Source: Spirochaetaceae bacterium (GTDB lineage: Bacteria; Spirochaetota; Spirochaetia; SZUA-6; Bin103). Taken from it: DNA of 22,408 nt. The notes under the pieces were generated by a model. The model did no database searches, was not told where the DNA came from, and saw only the letters and a list, made by a program, of their open reading frames with translations. This document shows, in pieces, positions 7,462-14,843 of this stretch; position 1 is the first letter of the stretch; every line of letters begins with the position of its first letter. The DNA is taken from the NCBI GenBank assembly GCA_026710565.1, contig JAPOQV010000130.1, positions 1-22,408 on the forward strand. Reading direction: 5' to 3'. The translations under genes were made by a program, and so were the position numbers.

Positions 7462-8354
7462 TGAAGGTCCTGATCACCGGCGCCACCGGCTTCATCGGCC
7501 GCAACCTGATCCGCGAGCTGGAGCCGGCCCACGAGTTGCGCCTGCTCGACCAGGCCCGGCCGGAGGATGCGACCATGTTCGCCGGCACCACACGGCTGGT
7601 CGCGCCGTTCGCGACGGACTGGCCGTTCGTGCAGGCCGAAATCACCGATGAGGCGGCGATGCTGGCGGCCATGGACGGCATGGACGCGGTCATCCACTTG
7701 GCGGGAGAGCCGCGCGGCCTGCCGGAGATCGGCGTGGCGACCTTCCGCGACAACGCGCTGGGCACCTTCGTGGCCATCGACCCGGCGCGGCGGGCGGGCG
7801 CCGGGCGCTTCTTCTGCGCGTCGAGCATCAACGCCTTCGGCACCTTCCACTGGCGCCTCAGCGGCCGGCCGGTCCCCTACACCAAGATGCCCCTGGACGA
7901 GACGTTCGATCCCGTCCCGGAGGACCCGTACAGCCTGAGCAAGCTGTTCAACGAGAAGACCTGCGGCGCCTTCCATCGCGCCTACGGCATGACCACCGCG
8001 GCCTTCCGATTTGCCGGCGTCTGGTCGGAGGAGCGCTACCGGGAGAAGCTCGCCGAGGGCCCGCCGCCCACCGAAGAGTGGTCGGACCTGCTCTACCAGT
8101 GGGTGCACGTGGACGACGTCGTCCGCGGCCTGCGGCAGGCGCTGGAGACGCCGGACCTGCCCGGGTTCGGCGTCTACACGCTCGCCGCCGGGGACACGCA
8201 GTGCCCGGAGCCGACCATGGAGCTGCTGGCCCGCTTCCGCCCGGACCTGGCCGCGACGGTCGATCCTCCCCTGCGTGGCCGCGCGCCGCTGTTATCCATC
8301 GACCGGGCGCGGCGCACCTTCGGTTACGCGCCGATCCGCCGCCTCGGACCGTAG
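7461..8354 (+). CDS. NAD-dependent epimerase/dehydratase (extended SDR family)
   Basis: ATG 7461 overlaps the upstream TGA by one base and gives 297 residues, a usual length for the family. Visible motifs are GATGFIG (7-13) for NAD(P), HLAG (79-82), the catalytic serine in CASS (119-122) and the active-site pair Y157/K161 in PYSLSK. The upstream open frame that reads into the dehydrogenase gene is a shadow. Extended SDRs oxidise or epimerise sugars, uronates and their nucleotide forms. Coupling to the zinc-less MDR suggests a two-step redox conversion of a sugar or sugar acid. The gene converges on the second MDR dehydrogenase with 21 bases between stops. Confidence 0.9.
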   Translation: MKVLITGATGFIGRNLIRELEPAHELRLLDQARPEDATMFAGTTRLVAPFATDWPFVQAEITDEAAMLAAMDGMDAVIHLAGEPRGLPEIGVATFRDNALGTFVAIDPARRAGAGRFFCASSINAFGTFHWRLSGRPVPYTKMPLDETFDPVPEDPYSLSKLFNEKTCGAFHRAYGMTTAAFRFAGVWSEERYREKLAEGPPPTEEWSDLLYQWVHVDDVVRGLRQALETPDLPGFGVYTLAAGDTQCPEPTMELLARFRPDLAATVDPPLRGRAPLLSIDRARRTFGYAPIRRLGP

Positions 8355-8375
8355 CGACGGGTCCGCGAACGGCCC

Positions 8376-9404
8376 TCAGGCCTCGCAGTCGACCAGCACG
8401 TGGATGGCGTCGTTGGCCTGGTCGTCGCGCAGTGAGAGGGCCTGGTCGATGCGGCTCAGCGGCACCTCGTGCGTGAGGATCCCGGCCGTGTTCACCAGGC
8501 CGTCCATGACGAGCTGCACGCCCTCCCGAAAGAAGCGCCGCATGTCGATGTCGCGCCGCGGCTCCGTGGTGTGGATGGTCAGGCGCTTGTAGTGGACCTT
8601 GTAGAAGTCGAACGGCCGGTCGCAGGTCTCGATGCAGCCGTACATGACGATGCGGCCGCAGACCGCGGCGGCGTCCACGGCGTCGATCATGCCGTGCCCG
8701 ACCGTCATGCACGGGATGACCACGTCGAACCCTGCCGGGAAGTCCTCGCCTGCCACCTCCATGGTCGGCGTCTGCGACGCCGGGAGCCGGTACGCGTGCG
8801 TCGCCCCGTACCTTCGCGCGAGCTCCAGGTTGCGCTCCTTGAGATCGGTCACGGCCAGCTTTCTGGGGCTGTACAGGGAGATCACCTGCGTCAGCGTGAG
8901 GCCACTGACGCCCTGGCCCATGATCAGCACGTCCGTGCCCGGGTCGATGCGCGACAGCTCGGCCGCGTGCAGGATGCCGGGCAGGATCTCGATCAGGCTG
9001 GCCTCCTTGAGCGGAAACCCGGGCGGCAGCTTCTGCACGTTGAACGGCCGGCAGACCACGTACTCGGCGAAGCCGCCCCAGATGTAGCGGCAGATGACCT
9101 GGTCGCCGACGGCCAGGCCGCGCACGTGCGCGCCCAGCTTGTCGATCACGCCCGCCACCTCGTGGCCGAGCCGCGCGGGCAGGGACAGCCACTCCGGCCT
9201 GCGGGTGCCGCGATACACCTCGACGTCGGAGCCGCACACGCCGACCCACCTGACCTTGACGCGCACGTCGTCGTCGCCCGGTTCGGGGATCCGCGCGCGG
9301 GCCGTGGTGATCCGGTACGGCGCCTCCAGCACGGCGACCCGCTGGGAGTCGGGGGCGCCCTCGTCCACCAGGTCCAGGCCGGCCGGCTGCATGCGCGTCG
9401 CCAT
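8376..9404 (-). CDS. Zinc-dependent MDR dehydrogenase (sorbitol/threonine dehydrogenase-like)
   Basis: ATG 9404 gives 342 residues and is preceded on the minus strand by AGAGG. Catalytic zinc ligands are present: VCGSD (C57) and LGHEVAG (H81, E82). The Rossmann motif is GQGVSG (163-168). The four-cysteine structural zinc lobe normally found after GDQV is replaced by a short loop (ICRYIWGGFAEYVV), so the protein belongs to a reduced subgroup. It should oxidise a secondary alcohol of a polyol or sugar with NAD(P). It sits in the same sugar-processing neighbourhood as the sialidase-fold protein, the zinc-less MDR and the epimerase, but is transcribed in the opposite direction from the last two. 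Its start faces a MazE/MazF-like module across about 108 bases. Confidence 0.88.
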   Translation of the reverse strand: MATRMQPAGLDLVDEGAPDSQRVAVLEAPYRITTARARIPEPGDDDVRVKVRWVGVCGSDVEVYRGTRRPEWLSLPARLGHEVAGVIDKLGAHVRGLAVGDQVICRYIWGGFAEYVVCRPFNVQKLPPGFPLKEASLIEILPGILHAAELSRIDPGTDVLIMGQGVSGLTLTQVISLYSPRKLAVTDLKERNLELARRYGATHAYRLPASQTPTMEVAGEDFPAGFDVVIPCMTVGHGMIDAVDAAAVCGRIVMYGCIETCDRPFDFYKVHYKRLTIHTTEPRRDIDMRRFFREGVQLVMDGLVNTAGILTHEVPLSRIDQALSLRDDQANDAIHVLVDCEA

Positions 9405-9482
9405 CGTGTGCCTCTGACTCGATTGTGCGCGGAAGGGCGGGTCGACGGATAGCCGGCACGTTGACGTGCGTGCGCTTGTACC

Positions 9483-9514
9483 ATAGCCATTCTTATAGCT
9501 AACATCATAGCTAT
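9483..9514 (+). promoter_or_regulatory. Three 12-bp-spaced ATAGC repeats, likely antitoxin operator and promoter
   Basis: ATAGC occurs at 9483, 9495 and 9507, exactly one 12-base step apart. The third copy is part of the palindrome ATAGCTAT, which overlaps the ATG at 9513. The region is strikingly A+T-rich within G+C-rich DNA; TATAGC at 9494-9499 could be the -10 box, which would give a nearly leaderless message, consistent with the lack of a Shine-Dalgarno. RHH antitoxins bind such short repeats cooperatively, so autoregulation is expected. Confidence 0.6.
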
Positions 9515-9764
9515 GCCGACCGTGCAGATGACGATGGATGCCGAGCTGCTTGCCAAGGTCGACCAGGTCGCCAGGAAGCTCCGTACCACCAGGTCGTCGT
9601 TCACCCGCGACGCCCTCCGTTCGGCGCTGCAGCGCCACGAGGAAGCAGAGCTCGAGGCGCGCCATGTCGCCGGGTACCGGAGCCACCCGGCGTCACCCGG
9701 CGAATTCGACGTTCCCGAAGGGGACCGGGCGTGGGGTGACGAACCATGGAACGACAGCGAATGA
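9513..9764 (+). CDS. Ribbon-helix-helix antitoxin (MazE/CopG-like)
   Basis: The 83-residue protein has an N-terminal RHH DNA-binding fold: a beta strand (TVQMTMDAELL), helix A (AKVDQVARKL), then RSSFTRDALRSALQRH as helix B. The C-terminal third is acidic and tryptophan-containing (DRAWGDEPWNDSE), as expected for the segment that wraps a MazF toxin. A MazF-like toxin starts 19 bases after the stop. Three 12-base-spaced repeats directly upstream, one overlapping the ATG, are the probable operator. It looks intact. Confidence 0.82.
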   Translation: MPTVQMTMDAELLAKVDQVARKLRTTRSSFTRDALRSALQRHEEAELEARHVAGYRSHPASPGEFDVPEGDRAWGDEPWNDSE

Positions 9765-9783
9765 CCGGCTCTGCCGGCTGCCG

Positions 9784-10098
9784 GTGAAGCGCGCGGAGGT
9801 CCGCTGGTATCGATTCGCTTCGCCGGACAAGCGGCGACCCGTTGTGGTCCTGACGCGCGACTCGATCATCCCGTTCCTGGGGGAGGTGACCGTGGCACCC
9901 GTCACCACGCGGATCCGCGACATCCCGAGCGAGGTGCTCCTCTCCGTGAAGGACGGACTGCCGCGCGAGTGTGCCGTGAACTGCGACCACGTCCAGACCG
10001 TGCAGCGGGGCAAGCTCGGCGCCCTGATCACGACGCTCTCGCCGGGAGTGATGGATCAGGTCGCGACCGCGGCTCGCTTCGCGCTTGACCTGGGCTGA
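9784..10098 (+). CDS. MazF/PemK-like endoribonuclease toxin
   Basis: GTG 9784 gives 104 residues starting VKRAEVRWYRF, which fits the usual MazF opening (M-K-R-G-E-V-W). The open frame continues upstream into the antitoxin but is not family-like. Visible MazF landmarks are KRRPVVVLTRD with the catalytic Arg, APVTTRIRD with the conserved Thr, LPRECAVNCDHVQTV, and a C-terminal helix after ALITTLSPGVMDQV. MazF toxins cut mRNA at short sequences and are neutralised by the cognate antitoxin. There is no clear Shine-Dalgarno, so translation probably depends on coupling to the antitoxin. The module appears intact and separates the sugar block from the sulfatase operon. Confidence 0.85.
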   Translation: MKRAEVRWYRFASPDKRRPVVVLTRDSIIPFLGEVTVAPVTTRIRDIPSEVLLSVKDGLPRECAVNCDHVQTVQRGKLGALITTLSPGVMDQVATAARFALDLG

Positions 10099-10128
10099 CC
10101 GGCAGCCGGCGGTGCTAAGCTGACGCGC

Positions 10129-10896
10129 ATGCGGAAGGGCCGGGCGGGCGATGTCCCCGTCGCATGGATCGAACCGGAAGGAGCGGGGCAGCGCACGCTG
10201 GTCATCTGGTTGCCTGGCTTCAGCGGCACCAAGGAGAAGATGGAGCCCTACCTGAGGGATCTCGCCGCAGCCGGGTTCGTGGCGCTCGCCTACGATCCGT
10301 ACCAGCATGGCGAGCGCATGGTCGAGACGCTCGACGAGCTGCGCGCCCGCATCAAGGGCAACATCCGCCGCCACTTCTGGCCGATCCTGGCCCGCACCGC
10401 CGAGGACGTGACGCAGGTGATCGACTGGGCCGTCGAGCGGCTCGGTGTGGGCGAGCGGCTCGGCATGGGCGGCATCTCGGCCGGCGGCGACGCCTCGGTG
10501 GCGGCCGCGGCCCTCGATCACCGCATCGAGGGGGTGGCGGCCGGCATCGCCACGCCCGACTGGCTGCGGCCCGGTTCCTTCGAGCCGCCGGGCGAGCCGG
10601 ACGCGGCGGCCCGGGAGGACTACCGGCGGCGCAATCCGCTCACCAACCTGGACGCCTACCGGCACACGCCGGCGATCAGCTTCCAGAACGGCGCGCTCGA
10701 CCGGCAGGTGCCCCCGGACGGCTCGATGCGCTTCGTGGACGCGCTGCGCCGGGCGATCTACGCCGGCTGCCCGGAGCGGATCGAGGCGGTGCTGCACGAC
10801 GGCGTCGCCCATGCGTTCGAGGATGCCCAGTGGCGGGGCAGCCTCGCCTGGTTCCGCCGCCACCTCGCCTACCCGACGGACCGCCCGACTCCATGA
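10129..10896 (+). CDS. Alpha/beta hydrolase (dienelactone hydrolase-like)
   Basis: The 255-residue protein shows the full alpha/beta-hydrolase triad: nucleophile S117 in GISAGG, D191 in NGALDRQ and H228 in DGVAHAF. The oxyanion region WLPGFSG lies at 27-33. It should cleave an ester or lactone, for example an acyl group on a sugar. It has no signal peptide. It is the first gene of a four-gene operon: its TGA overlaps the ATG of the oxidoreductase by four bases. The Shine-Dalgarno is weak. The toxin gene upstream ends 30 bases before it, and read-through from that module is possible. Confidence 0.85.
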   Translation: MRKGRAGDVPVAWIEPEGAGQRTLVIWLPGFSGTKEKMEPYLRDLAAAGFVALAYDPYQHGERMVETLDELRARIKGNIRRHFWPILARTAEDVTQVIDWAVERLGVGERLGMGGISAGGDASVAAAALDHRIEGVAAGIATPDWLRPGSFEPPGEPDAAAREDYRRRNPLTNLDAYRHTPAISFQNGALDRQVPPDGSMRFVDALRRAIYAGCPERIEAVLHDGVAHAFEDAQWRGSLAWFRRHLAYPTDRPTP

Positions 10897-12014
10897 AGTT
10901 TCACGCCGGGGTGATCGGGGCGACCGGCTACATCGGCACCCCGTACCGGGAAGAGATGCGCGGCGCACCCGACGCCGCGCGCATCGTCGCGCTGTGCGCA
11001 CGCCGGCGCGACCGGCTGCAAGCGGCGGCGCAGGTCGATGGCTGCAGCTTCATCACCGGCGACTGGCGGCAGGTGGTGGACCACCCGGAGGTCGACCTGG
11101 TGGTGGTGACGACGCCCGACCGGCTGCACCGCGAACCGGCGCTGGCCGCGGCCGCCGCCGGCAAGCACCTGTTCTGCGACAAGCCGGTCGGCGCCGACGT
11201 CGGCGAGGCGTACGAGATCTGGCGCGCCTACCGCGACAGCGGCCTGGCGCACTACGTCCCCTACTGGACGCGCTACGAGCCGACGTTCCGCCGCGTCAAG
11301 GAGCTGCTCGACGCCGGCACGCTCGGCGAGCTCAAGGTGCTCGTGTACCGCTGGCACAACCCGCGCCCGCCGGCCATCCCCTTCATCTGGCGCGACGACG
11401 CCGGCCTGTCCGCCGCCGGCAGCATCGCCGACGTCGGCTCGCACGCCTACGACGCGGTGCGCTGGCTGGCCGGCTGCGAGGCGCGGCGGGTGCTCGCCCA
11501 GGCCGGGGTCATCTCACCTCCCAAGCCCGACTTGGGGCCGATCGACCTCGCCGAGGCGCTCGAGTGGGGAGCGGCACACCCCGCTTCCGCGGCCACGCGC
11601 ACCCGCGCCGGCACCGCCTACGACTACGGGGCGATCATCTGGGAGTTCCACAACGGCGCCGTGGGCTGTTTGCTGCTGTCGCACGCCCCGGCGCTGCGCA
11701 AGGGGCTGGCGCCGGAAGTGGAGCTGCACGGCAGCGAGGCATCGGTGTCGATCGACCGCGTCCGTCATACCGTCAACCTGGCCGGAGCGGACGGCGAGAT
11801 CGACGTCGAGGAGATCCCGGAGGATCCGGTCAACCGCTGGGCCAGCTTCGTGCTGCCGGCGCTGGCCGAGCGGGCGGCGGGCGCCGAGTGCGACCATCCG
11901 GGGCTGTACGACGGCTGGCGCACGCAGGTGTTCACCGAGGCGGCGGTCGCATCGGCGAAGCGCGGCACCTGGGTGGAGCTGGCGGAAATGGACGCGGAGG
12001 CGAGCCGCAAGTGA
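10893..12014 (+). CDS. Gfo/Idh/MocA family oxidoreductase
   Basis: ATG 10893 overlaps the hydrolase stop by four bases and gives 373 residues. The N-terminal Rossmann motif is GATGYIG (9-15); CDKPVGA (95-101) is the variant of the family's EKP motif carrying the active-site lysine (K97); DVGSHAYD matches the conserved GGxxxDxxxH region of the C-terminal domain. Members oxidise or reduce sugars, inositols and amino sugars with NAD(P). In this operon it probably oxidises the sugar freed by the hydrolase and sulfatase. Its own TGA overlaps the next GTG by four bases. The longer open frame upstream is a shadow of the hydrolase. Confidence 0.92.
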   Translation: MKFHAGVIGATGYIGTPYREEMRGAPDAARIVALCARRRDRLQAAAQVDGCSFITGDWRQVVDHPEVDLVVVTTPDRLHREPALAAAAAGKHLFCDKPVGADVGEAYEIWRAYRDSGLAHYVPYWTRYEPTFRRVKELLDAGTLGELKVLVYRWHNPRPPAIPFIWRDDAGLSAAGSIADVGSHAYDAVRWLAGCEARRVLAQAGVISPPKPDLGPIDLAEALEWGAAHPASAATRTRAGTAYDYGAIIWEFHNGAVGCLLLSHAPALRKGLAPEVELHGSEASVSIDRVRHTVNLAGADGEIDVEEIPEDPVNRWASFVLPALAERAAGAECDHPGLYDGWRTQVFTEAAVASAKRGTWVELAEMDAEASRK

Positions 12015-12898
12015 GCGATCGACGCATCAACCGAACCATAGAGCTCTTGGCCGCCGACCAGCCGGTCTACTACATCGGAGGCCACACCGGCGCGGTGCTG
12101 ACCCACGAACAGGGCATGCAGGACGCGCACACCTGGGCCGACTACTTCAACGTCGGCATGGAGCACGGCTGCTTCGACCTCACCGGCCTGGCCCACTACA
12201 TGCAGGGACTGGTCGCCGGCGGGCCGACCGCGAGCGGACACCGCACGCCCACCGTCATCGTCGAGCCGCCGGTCGACGGCAGCAGCGAGCCGGTAGTCCG
12301 CTACAACGCGTGGCAGTTCCGGCAGATCCTGGCGCGCGGCGTGCACGGCATCCTGCTGTGCCAGGCGGAGACGGCGGACGCGGTGCGCGCCTTCGTGGAG
12401 TCCTGCCGCTACCCGCGCAACATGATCGGCGTGGGCGCCGGGCTGGAGCGCGGCACGCGCGGCGTCGGCTCCGAGCCGGAGGCGGCGCCCATCTGGGGCG
12501 TCGAGGACGCCGAGTACGTCGCCAGGTGCGACCCGTGGCCGCTCAATCCCGACGGCGAGCTGCTGCTGGGCATCAAGGTGGAATCGGTGCGCGGGGTGGC
12601 CCACATCGAGCAGATGCTGGCCGTGCCCGGGCTGGGGTTCGCCGAGTGCGGTCCCGGCGACCTGCACATGTCGTACGGCGTGGAACGCGTCGAGGAGCAG
12701 TACGACCCGCGGGTGATCGAGGCATCCGAACGGGTACGCGCCGCCTGCGCCGCCAACGGCGTGGCGTTCCTGGGGGGCGGCACGGCGGACAACATCACCG
12801 GTCAGATCGACCGCGGCGTACGCGTCGTGTCCAGCGGGCGCGAGCAGGTCGCCCGCATCGGCCGCGCCCACACCGGACGCACCCTGCCGGTCGGCTGA
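12011..12898 (+). CDS. HpcH/HpaI-type aldolase
   Basis: GTG 12011 overlaps the upstream stop (GTGA), giving 295 residues. The class II aldolase features are LLGIKVES with metal ligand E191 and AECGPGDLHMSYG with metal ligand D217, the usual E...GP-x-DL pair. GGHTGAV and THEQG near the N-terminus correspond to the region with the catalytic base. Family members cleave 2-keto-3-deoxy sugar acids or 4-hydroxy-2-keto acids to pyruvate plus an aldehyde, or act as lyases on CoA esters. In this operon it is a plausible final carbon-carbon cleavage step for the oxidised sugar. Assignment to the family is firm; the substrate is inferred from context. Confidence 0.87.
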   Translation: MSDRRINRTIELLAADQPVYYIGGHTGAVLTHEQGMQDAHTWADYFNVGMEHGCFDLTGLAHYMQGLVAGGPTASGHRTPTVIVEPPVDGSSEPVVRYNAWQFRQILARGVHGILLCQAETADAVRAFVESCRYPRNMIGVGAGLERGTRGVGSEPEAAPIWGVEDAEYVARCDPWPLNPDGELLLGIKVESVRGVAHIEQMLAVPGLGFAECGPGDLHMSYGVERVEEQYDPRVIEASERVRAACAANGVAFLGGGTADNITGQIDRGVRVVSSGREQVARIGRAHTGRTLPVG

Positions 12899-12903
12899 CC
12901 CCG

Positions 12904-14286
12904 ATGGCAGCCATGAACGTCCTGGTCCTGTTCACGGACGACCAGCGCTTCGACACCATCGGCGCCTTGGGCGCGGGCGAGGTCGAGACCCCGCACCTCG
13001 ACCGCCTCGTTGAGCGCGGCACGGCCTTCACCCACGCGCACATCCCCGGCGGCACCACCGGCGCGATCTGCATGCCGAGCCGGGCGATGCTGCACACCGG
13101 CCGCGATCTGTTCCGGATCGAAGGCACGGGCGAGGAGATCCCGGCCGGGCACGTGCTGCTCGGCGAGCACCTCGCCGGCCACGGCTACCGAACGTGGGGC
13201 ACCGGCAAGTGGCACAACGGCGCGGCGAGCTTCAACCGCAGCTTCCAGGACGGCGCCGAGATCTTCCTGGGCGGCATGGAGGACCACTGGAACGTGCCGG
13301 CCTTCCGCTACGACCCGACGGGGCGCTACGCCGGCACGCTGCCGCAGGTGCCCGATTGGCTCTCCTCCAACGAGGTGCGCGTTCGCCGCGGCGACGGGAT
13401 CCGCGCCGGCGTGCACTCCAGCCGGCTGTTCTGCGACGCGGCGATCGAACGGCTCCGGCGGACCGATCCGGAGACCCCGTTCTTCATGTACGTGTCGTTC
13501 ATGGCCCCGCACGACCCGCGCACGATGCCGGCGGAGTTCCTGCGCCGCTACGACCCGGAACGGCTGACGCTGCCGCCGAACTTCCTTCCCCGCCACCCGT
13601 TCGACAACGGCGCGATCGACATCCGCGACGAGCTGCTGGCCGCCCACCCGCGTGACGAGGCGGAGGTGCGGCGCCACATCGCCGAGTACTACGCGATGAT
13701 CACCCACCTGGACGCGGAGGTGGGCCGGCTGCTCGACGTGCTGGAGCAGCGCGGCATGGCCGACGACACGATCATCGTCATGGCCGGCGACAACGGGCTG
13801 GCGGTCGGCCAGCACGGCCTGATGGGCAAGCAGAACCTCTACGAGCACTCGGTGCGGGTGCCGCTGATCTTCGCCGGCCCCGGCGTGCCGCGGGGAGAGA
13901 CCCGCGACAGCTACGCCTACCTGCTGGACATCTTCCCGACGCTCTGCGATCTGACCGGCGTGCCCGTCCCCGACAGCGTCACCGGCCGCTCGCTGGCCCC
14001 GGCGCTGGCCGATCCGGCCCAGCACGCACGTGAGCGGCTCTACCTCGCCTACTGGGACAGCCAGCGAGCGATCAAGGACCGCCGCTACAAGCTCATCGAG
14101 TACCGCGCCGGCGACGGGCCGGTGACGCAGTTGTTCGACCTGGAGACCGATCCCTGGGAGATGAGCGACCTGGCCGGACGCCCGGACCAGCGGCAACGCC
14201 TGGCGGCGATGCGCGCGCAGCTCGCGGCGGCGCGCGACGCCTCCGGCGAGATGGCGACGCCCTACGGCCCGGCGTTCTGGGACTGA
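12904..14286 (+). CDS. Type I sulfatase, cytosolic
   Basis: The 460-residue protein has all sulfatase landmarks: LFTDDQ (D12, D13, metal ligands), the formylglycine signature C56-MPSR (CxPSR), GTGKWH (K102, H104), APHDPR, and AGDNGLAVGQHGL with the second metal and substrate residues, then the C-terminal subdomain up to YGPAFWD. C56 must be converted to formylglycine by a maturase not present here. It starts almost directly with the first beta strand, so there is no signal peptide. Most sugar sulfatases are exported, whereas this one should act on an imported sulfated molecule. It follows the aldolase by five bases and closes the four-gene operon. Confidence 0.94.
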   Translation: MAAMNVLVLFTDDQRFDTIGALGAGEVETPHLDRLVERGTAFTHAHIPGGTTGAICMPSRAMLHTGRDLFRIEGTGEEIPAGHVLLGEHLAGHGYRTWGTGKWHNGAASFNRSFQDGAEIFLGGMEDHWNVPAFRYDPTGRYAGTLPQVPDWLSSNEVRVRRGDGIRAGVHSSRLFCDAAIERLRRTDPETPFFMYVSFMAPHDPRTMPAEFLRRYDPERLTLPPNFLPRHPFDNGAIDIRDELLAAHPRDEAEVRRHIAEYYAMITHLDAEVGRLLDVLEQRGMADDTIIVMAGDNGLAVGQHGLMGKQNLYEHSVRVPLIFAGPGVPRGETRDSYAYLLDIFPTLCDLTGVPVPDSVTGRSLAPALADPAQHARERLYLAYWDSQRAIKDRRYKLIEYRAGDGPVTQLFDLETDPWEMSDLAGRPDQRQRLAAMRAQLAAARDASGEMATPYGPAFWD

Positions 14287-14326
14287 CGGAAGCCGCGTGA
14301 TACCCTCAACTCAGGAACGCCCGCGG

Positions 14327-14599
14327 ATGACGGCCCACTACATCCTTACGGACTATCTCGAGCAGGCACTCGCGGGAGCGGAGTACGACAAGCTCGACGA
14401 CGGGACCTTTGCGGGGAGGATCCCCGACTGCAAGGGTGTGGTTTCCTTCGGCGCAACGCTGAAGGAGTGCGAGCGGTCCTTGCGCTCGACGCTCGAGGAC
14501 TGGGTGTTCGTCGGCCTGAAGCTCGGGCACACGCTTCCCGTCCTTTCCGGGATCGACCTGAACCGGACCCCCTCCCGTGAGCCGCTGGGCGCCGTGTAA
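14327..14599 (+). CDS. hicB: HicB-family antitoxin
   Basis: From ATG 14327 the protein is 90 residues; a GTG ten codons upstream is also in frame. The family pattern is clear: a helix (YLEQALAGAEYD), then the partial RNase H-like HicB fold with DGTFAGRIPDCKGVVSFG and TLKECERSLRSTLEDWV. A DNA-binding tail is short or missing. HicB binds and silences HicA. The order hicB-hicA, with the antitoxin first and the genes overlapping by 23 bases, is common in this subgroup. An AGGA lies eleven bases upstream. It appears intact. Confidence 0.85.
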   Translation: MTAHYILTDYLEQALAGAEYDKLDDGTFAGRIPDCKGVVSFGATLKECERSLRSTLEDWVFVGLKLGHTLPVLSGIDLNRTPSREPLGAV

Positions 14600-14807
14600 G
14601 CGCACGCTGTTCATCCGGCGCCTGCGACGCCTCGACTTCGAAGGCCCTCTGTCCGGATCGCGACACCAGTTCATGGTCCGCGGGAACCACCGATTGGCTC
14701 TTCCGTCCAATGACGAGTACTCGGTTCCCCAGCTTCGGATGATGATTCGCGAGGTCGAGGGGATCATCGACCGCGGGATTCCCCTCGACGAGTGGAACCG
14801 ACTGTAG
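14577..14807 (+). CDS. hicA: HicA-family mRNA interferase toxin
   Basis: GTG 14577 lies inside the antitoxin's 3' end and gives 76 residues. The double-stranded-RNA-binding-like fold is recognisable: LFIRRLRRLDFEG, then GSRHQFM with the catalytic histidine H30, then a strand and a C-terminal helix (QLRMMIREVEGII). HicA cleaves mRNAs. Translational coupling to hicB by overlap keeps the toxin limited. It converges on the third PhyH gene with about 36 bases between ends. Confidence 0.85.
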   Translation: MSRWAPCKRTLFIRRLRRLDFEGPLSGSRHQFMVRGNHRLALPSNDEYSVPQLRMMIREVEGIIDRGIPLDEWNRL

Positions 14808-14843
14808 CCTGGGACCGGATGGCGACGTTCCCGGGGAAGCCGG

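Noticed and set aside
7948..9459. 503-codon minus-strand frame overlapping the zinc MDR
   Set aside because: A second frame on the same strand holds the zinc ligands and Rossmann motif; this one is Arg/Gly/Ala-rich without motifs.
10099..10128. Possible terminator between mazF and the sulfatase operon
   Set aside because: ACCGGCAGCCGGCGG can pair only in short imperfect stems and no T-run follows.
12802..14196. 464-codon minus-strand open frame
   Set aside because: Antisense to the sulfatase, whose catalytic motifs are all in the plus frame.
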